This document shows positions 62,951 through 64,000 of a stretch of 64,000 bases of DNA, one piece after another. A program made the translations under genes and the position numbers. The notes under the pieces are model-generated. The model was given only the letters and a program-made list of their open reading frames with translations. It was not told the DNA's origin and ran no database searches. Numbering within the stretch: the first letter of the stretch is position 1; every line of letters starts with the position of its first letter. This DNA comes from Flavobacterium reichenbachii (GTDB lineage Bacteria > Bacteroidota > Bacteroidia > Flavobacteriales > Flavobacteriaceae): NCBI RefSeq assembly GCF_002217435.1, contig NZ_MUHF01000029.1, forward strand, positions 1 through 64,000, in the 5' to 3' direction.

Positions 62951-64000
62951 ATGACAGTAAAAAAGTCAGAGCGACTAATTGTTAAATTTATCACAAATCA
63001 AGCCACTAAAGATGAAATTGAAGAACTTACAGAGTGGTTAAAAAAGGATGAAAATCAAATTGTATTTAAGGATTTTGTAAAAACCAATTATGCAGTTGAT
63101 TCGGTCATGAATAAATTTGACTCTGCCGAAATAAAAAAACATTTATCGGAAAGAATAGCGAAGGAGAATACCGTTTTTTATAAAAGGAGATTTTCTTCTT
63201 ACTATAAATATGCAGCGATTTTGATTGCAGCTTTGGGTGGATTTTATTTTTATAATAATTCAGATTTAGCGTCAGCGAAGAAAAATGTTATTATTCCGAG
63301 AGAAGAAGAAATTGTGCTGCAATTGGATAACAATTTAGAAAAAGAAATCGATACTGCTGCCGTACAAGATATTACAGACCAGAATGGAAACTTAATTGGG
63401 AAACTGAACAAAAACAGATTGGTATACAACAGTTCAAAAGCATATGGAAAGCTGGTATATAATACAATTAAAATTCCGTACGGTAAAAAGTTTGAAGTCC
63501 AATTATCAGACGGAACAGTTGTGTATTTAAACGCCGGAACTTCGTTAAAATATCCTGTGCAGTTTGTTGACAGTCAAGATCGTAAAGTTTTTTTAGCTGG
63601 TGAAGCTTATTTCGAAGTTTCTAAAGATAAAAAACATCCGTTTACAGTAAATGCACAGCAAGTGAGCGTTGAAGTTTTAGGAACCAAATTTAATGTCAAT
63701 TCGTATGATGAAAATGTAAGCACCGATATCGTTTTGACAGAAGGTAAAGTTTTGCTTTATAAAGATCAAAAGGAAAATCGGGTGTTTTTAAATCCAGGTT
63801 TTAAAGGTTCGAATATAAAAGGACAGACCAAATTTGAAATCGAGCAGGTCAATACAAATTATTATACAGCTTGGGTCAAAGGAAGTCTGGTTTTTAAAAA
63901 TGAATCTTTTGATCAGATTATTAAAAAACTGGAACGAAGGTATAATGTAACCTTCGTCAATAAAAACAAAGCACTCGGAAAAGAAATTTTTAATGCCAGT
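62951..64000 (+). CDS. FecR-family anti-sigma factor (3' end outside the window)
   Basis: The frame is open for 350 codons to the window end. The N-terminal cytoplasmic part (LIVKFITNQATKDEIEELTE) should bind the sigma factor. One membrane helix lies about residues 84-100 (YAAILIAALGGFYFY), then the FecR domain (FEVQLSDGTVVYLNAGTSLK and VFLAGEAYFEVSKDKKHPF, residues about 176-290), then the start of the C-terminal DUF4974 domain (LVFKNESFDQIIKKLERRYN) that contacts the transporter. Its transporter is probably beyond the right edge. The divergent sigma factor at 62067 is the likely partner. Confidence 0.93.
   Translation, partial: MTVKKSERLIVKFITNQATKDEIEELTEWLKKDENQIVFKDFVKTNYAVDSVMNKFDSAEIKKHLSERIAKENTVFYKRRFSSYYKYAAILIAALGGFYFYNNSDLASAKKNVIIPREEEIVLQLDNNLEKEIDTAAVQDITDQNGNLIGKLNKNRLVYNSSKAYGKLVYNTIKIPYGKKFEVQLSDGTVVYLNAGTSLKYPVQFVDSQDRKVFLAGEAYFEVSKDKKHPFTVNAQQVSVEVLGTKFNVNSYDENVSTDIVLTEGKVLLYKDQKENRVFLNPGFKGSNIKGQTKFEIEQVNTNYYTAWVKGSLVFKNESFDQIIKKLERRYNVTFVNKNKALGKEIFNAS

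Overview
The window looks like a chromosomal segment of a Flavobacterium-type member of the Bacteroidota. It is AT-rich, has promoters of the TTG-N17/18-TAnnTTTG kind, two SusC/SusD pairs, a hybrid two-component sensor, FecI/FecR-type sigma and anti-sigma factors, and split YD/RHS-repeat proteins. I saw no rRNA, tRNA, phage, conjugation module or CRISPR array.

Region 1 (about 0.3-13.7 kb) is a polymorphic-toxin island. A truncated RHS start is followed by a two-gene RHS system (606-3899 and 3912-7511). The second protein ends in a variable tip with an HELGH zinc-protease motif. Behind it are three related small lipoproteins that look like immunity proteins (7513, 8621, 9390). One is preceded by the orphan 3' end of another toxin. 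The rest is debris: an IS1-like zinc-ribbon fragment, a toxin fragment, further unknown small genes (11104, 12183, 12984), and three copies, one truncated, of a roughly 390-bp element with 56-59-bp terminal inverted repeats.

Region 2 (13.8-16.3 kb) is small housekeeping-type DNA: two tiny acidic proteins, a short conserved-looking protein, an L,D-transpeptidase-like protein, good terminators, and an orphan terminator-like hairpin.

Region 3 (16.3-53.5 kb) is one large polysaccharide-utilisation locus, all on the plus strand: GH89, SusC, SusD, two GH92 proteins, a small secreted protein, an alpha/alpha-toroid lyase-like protein, DUF4861, GH28, a metallophosphatase, a hybrid two-component regulator, myo-inositol oxygenase, GH2, an HGSNAT-like acetyltransferase, an SSS symporter, GH28, GH51 and GH95. 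The GH28/GH51/GH2/GH95/DUF4861 set fits pectin and arabinan side chains. The GH89 + HGSNAT-like + GH92 + phosphatase + inositol-oxygenase set is unusual and would fit an inositol-linked glycan such as a GPI-type or plant GIPC headgroup; this is my inference. Two families of palindromic intergenic repeats are scattered through the locus, one with compensating arm changes between copies.

Region 4 (53.5-59.1 kb) is a second SusC/SusD pair of the SusD-like_2 type. Its long leader holds a good promoter, a 17-nt motif, two tiny ORFs (one ending Cys-Cys-Arg) and mutually exclusive hairpins. The same 17-nt motif, again followed by a tiny ORF, occurs upstream of fecR near the right edge.

Region 5 (59.1-64 kb) holds a lipoprotein, a small Cys-rich membrane protein, an HxlR regulator divergent from an oxidoreductase/cupin pair with a perfect palindrome between them, an ECF sigma factor, and a divergent fecR cut by the window end.
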